Below are positions 63,946-64,000 of a stretch of 64,000 bases of DNA, in pieces (positions within the stretch are counted from its first letter, which is position 1; each line of letters begins with the position of its first letter). A program made the position numbers and the translations under genes. The notes below the pieces were generated by a model that saw only the letters and a list, made by a program, of their open reading frames with translations, had not been told where the DNA came from and made no database searches. The stretch is from Bacillus ndiopicus (GTDB taxonomy: Bacteria; Bacillota; Bacilli; Bacillales_A; Planococcaceae), in the NCBI RefSeq assembly GCF_000612805.1, contig NZ_HG964403.1:558001-622000 (forward strand), read 5' to 3'.

Positions 63946-64000
63946 GACGCATTTTAGTTTCAATTTTAATTTATAGAAGAGGCAAACAAGCCGATGATTT

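Overview
The window is 64 kb of a low-GC, endospore-forming Firmicute chromosome. I place it in the Lysinibacillus/Solibacillus branch (Planococcaceae/Caryophanaceae). Reasons: AT-rich codon use, strong AGGAGG ribosome binding sites, spore genes (spoVAC-D-E, CotY/CotZ- and CotO-like coat proteins, SpoVIF, YjcZ), a surface protein with SLH domains, and gene order like the Bacillus subtilis opp/fabH-fabF/trpS/spx/mecA/coiA/pepF/yjbH-to-yjbO/yjcF-G-H regions. This is core chromosome: I see no rRNA, tRNA, phage, insertion sequence or CRISPR array.

Layout. 1-5.2 kb: oligopeptide ABC transporter (oppD 3' end, F, B, C, A). 5.3-8.1 kb: yitU-yitV-yitW and a Fnr-type regulator carrying the C-terminal cysteine cluster of B. 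subtilis Fnr. 8.4-10.6 kb: a ClpB-type disaggregase without the N-terminal Clp-N domain, behind a sigma-A promoter and a CtsR operator. 11.2-13.5 kb: fabH-fabF behind a FapR operator. 13.7-15.1 kb: trpS with a tryptophan T-box leader that holds a copy of a dispersed repeat. 15.5-28.4 kb: stress and competence block (spx, mecA, coiA, pepF, the small RNA RoxS/RsaE, an EcsC-family gene, yjbH, truncated haemoglobin, a lytic transglycosylase, a CYTH protein, yjbL, the (p)ppGpp synthetase relQ, nadK, a pseudouridine synthase). 28.6-34 kb: mgtE, then the spore cluster (CotO-like, CotZ-like, sigma-G spoVA operon, YjcZ-type micropeptide, spoVIF). 34.2-37.7 kb: yjcF-G-H, yutG, a GNAT gene remnant, a thermonuclease. 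37.7-43.8 kb: Fur-controlled haem-uptake locus (sortase-B-anchored NEAT protein, three-NEAT/three-SLH protein, IsdE, IsdF, ATPase, SrtB). 43.8-64 kb: yceI, a membrane-anchored protein behind an unrecognised structured leader RNA, a 49-aa small protein, aldehyde dehydrogenase, two PAS histidine kinases, an M42 peptidase with a MurE, VanZ, RF3, an RND pump, a Mn2+-riboswitch-controlled TerC, a TrkH/KtrB K+ channel subunit, and a B12-binding radical SAM protein.

How the genes fit together. Spx, MecA, YjbH and the CtsR-controlled Clp ATPase belong to one proteolysis and thiol-stress network. RoxS sits next to pepF. The haem locus encodes binding, wall relay, import and its own sortase. The spore cluster carries forespore (sigma-G) and candidate mother-cell (sigma-K) promoters on adjacent genes.

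Most novel-looking items: a dispersed intergenic repeat family (at least eight copies or fragments), one copy inside the trpS T-box; a two-hairpin plus terminator leader RNA at 45.1-45.2 kb; a hairpin that could hide the ribosome binding site of the YjcZ-type gene on read-through mRNA but not on mRNA from a local sigma-K-like start; and a MurE with the DDPR (diaminopimelate-type) signature outside any cell-wall cluster in a lineage known for lysine-type vegetative peptidoglycan.
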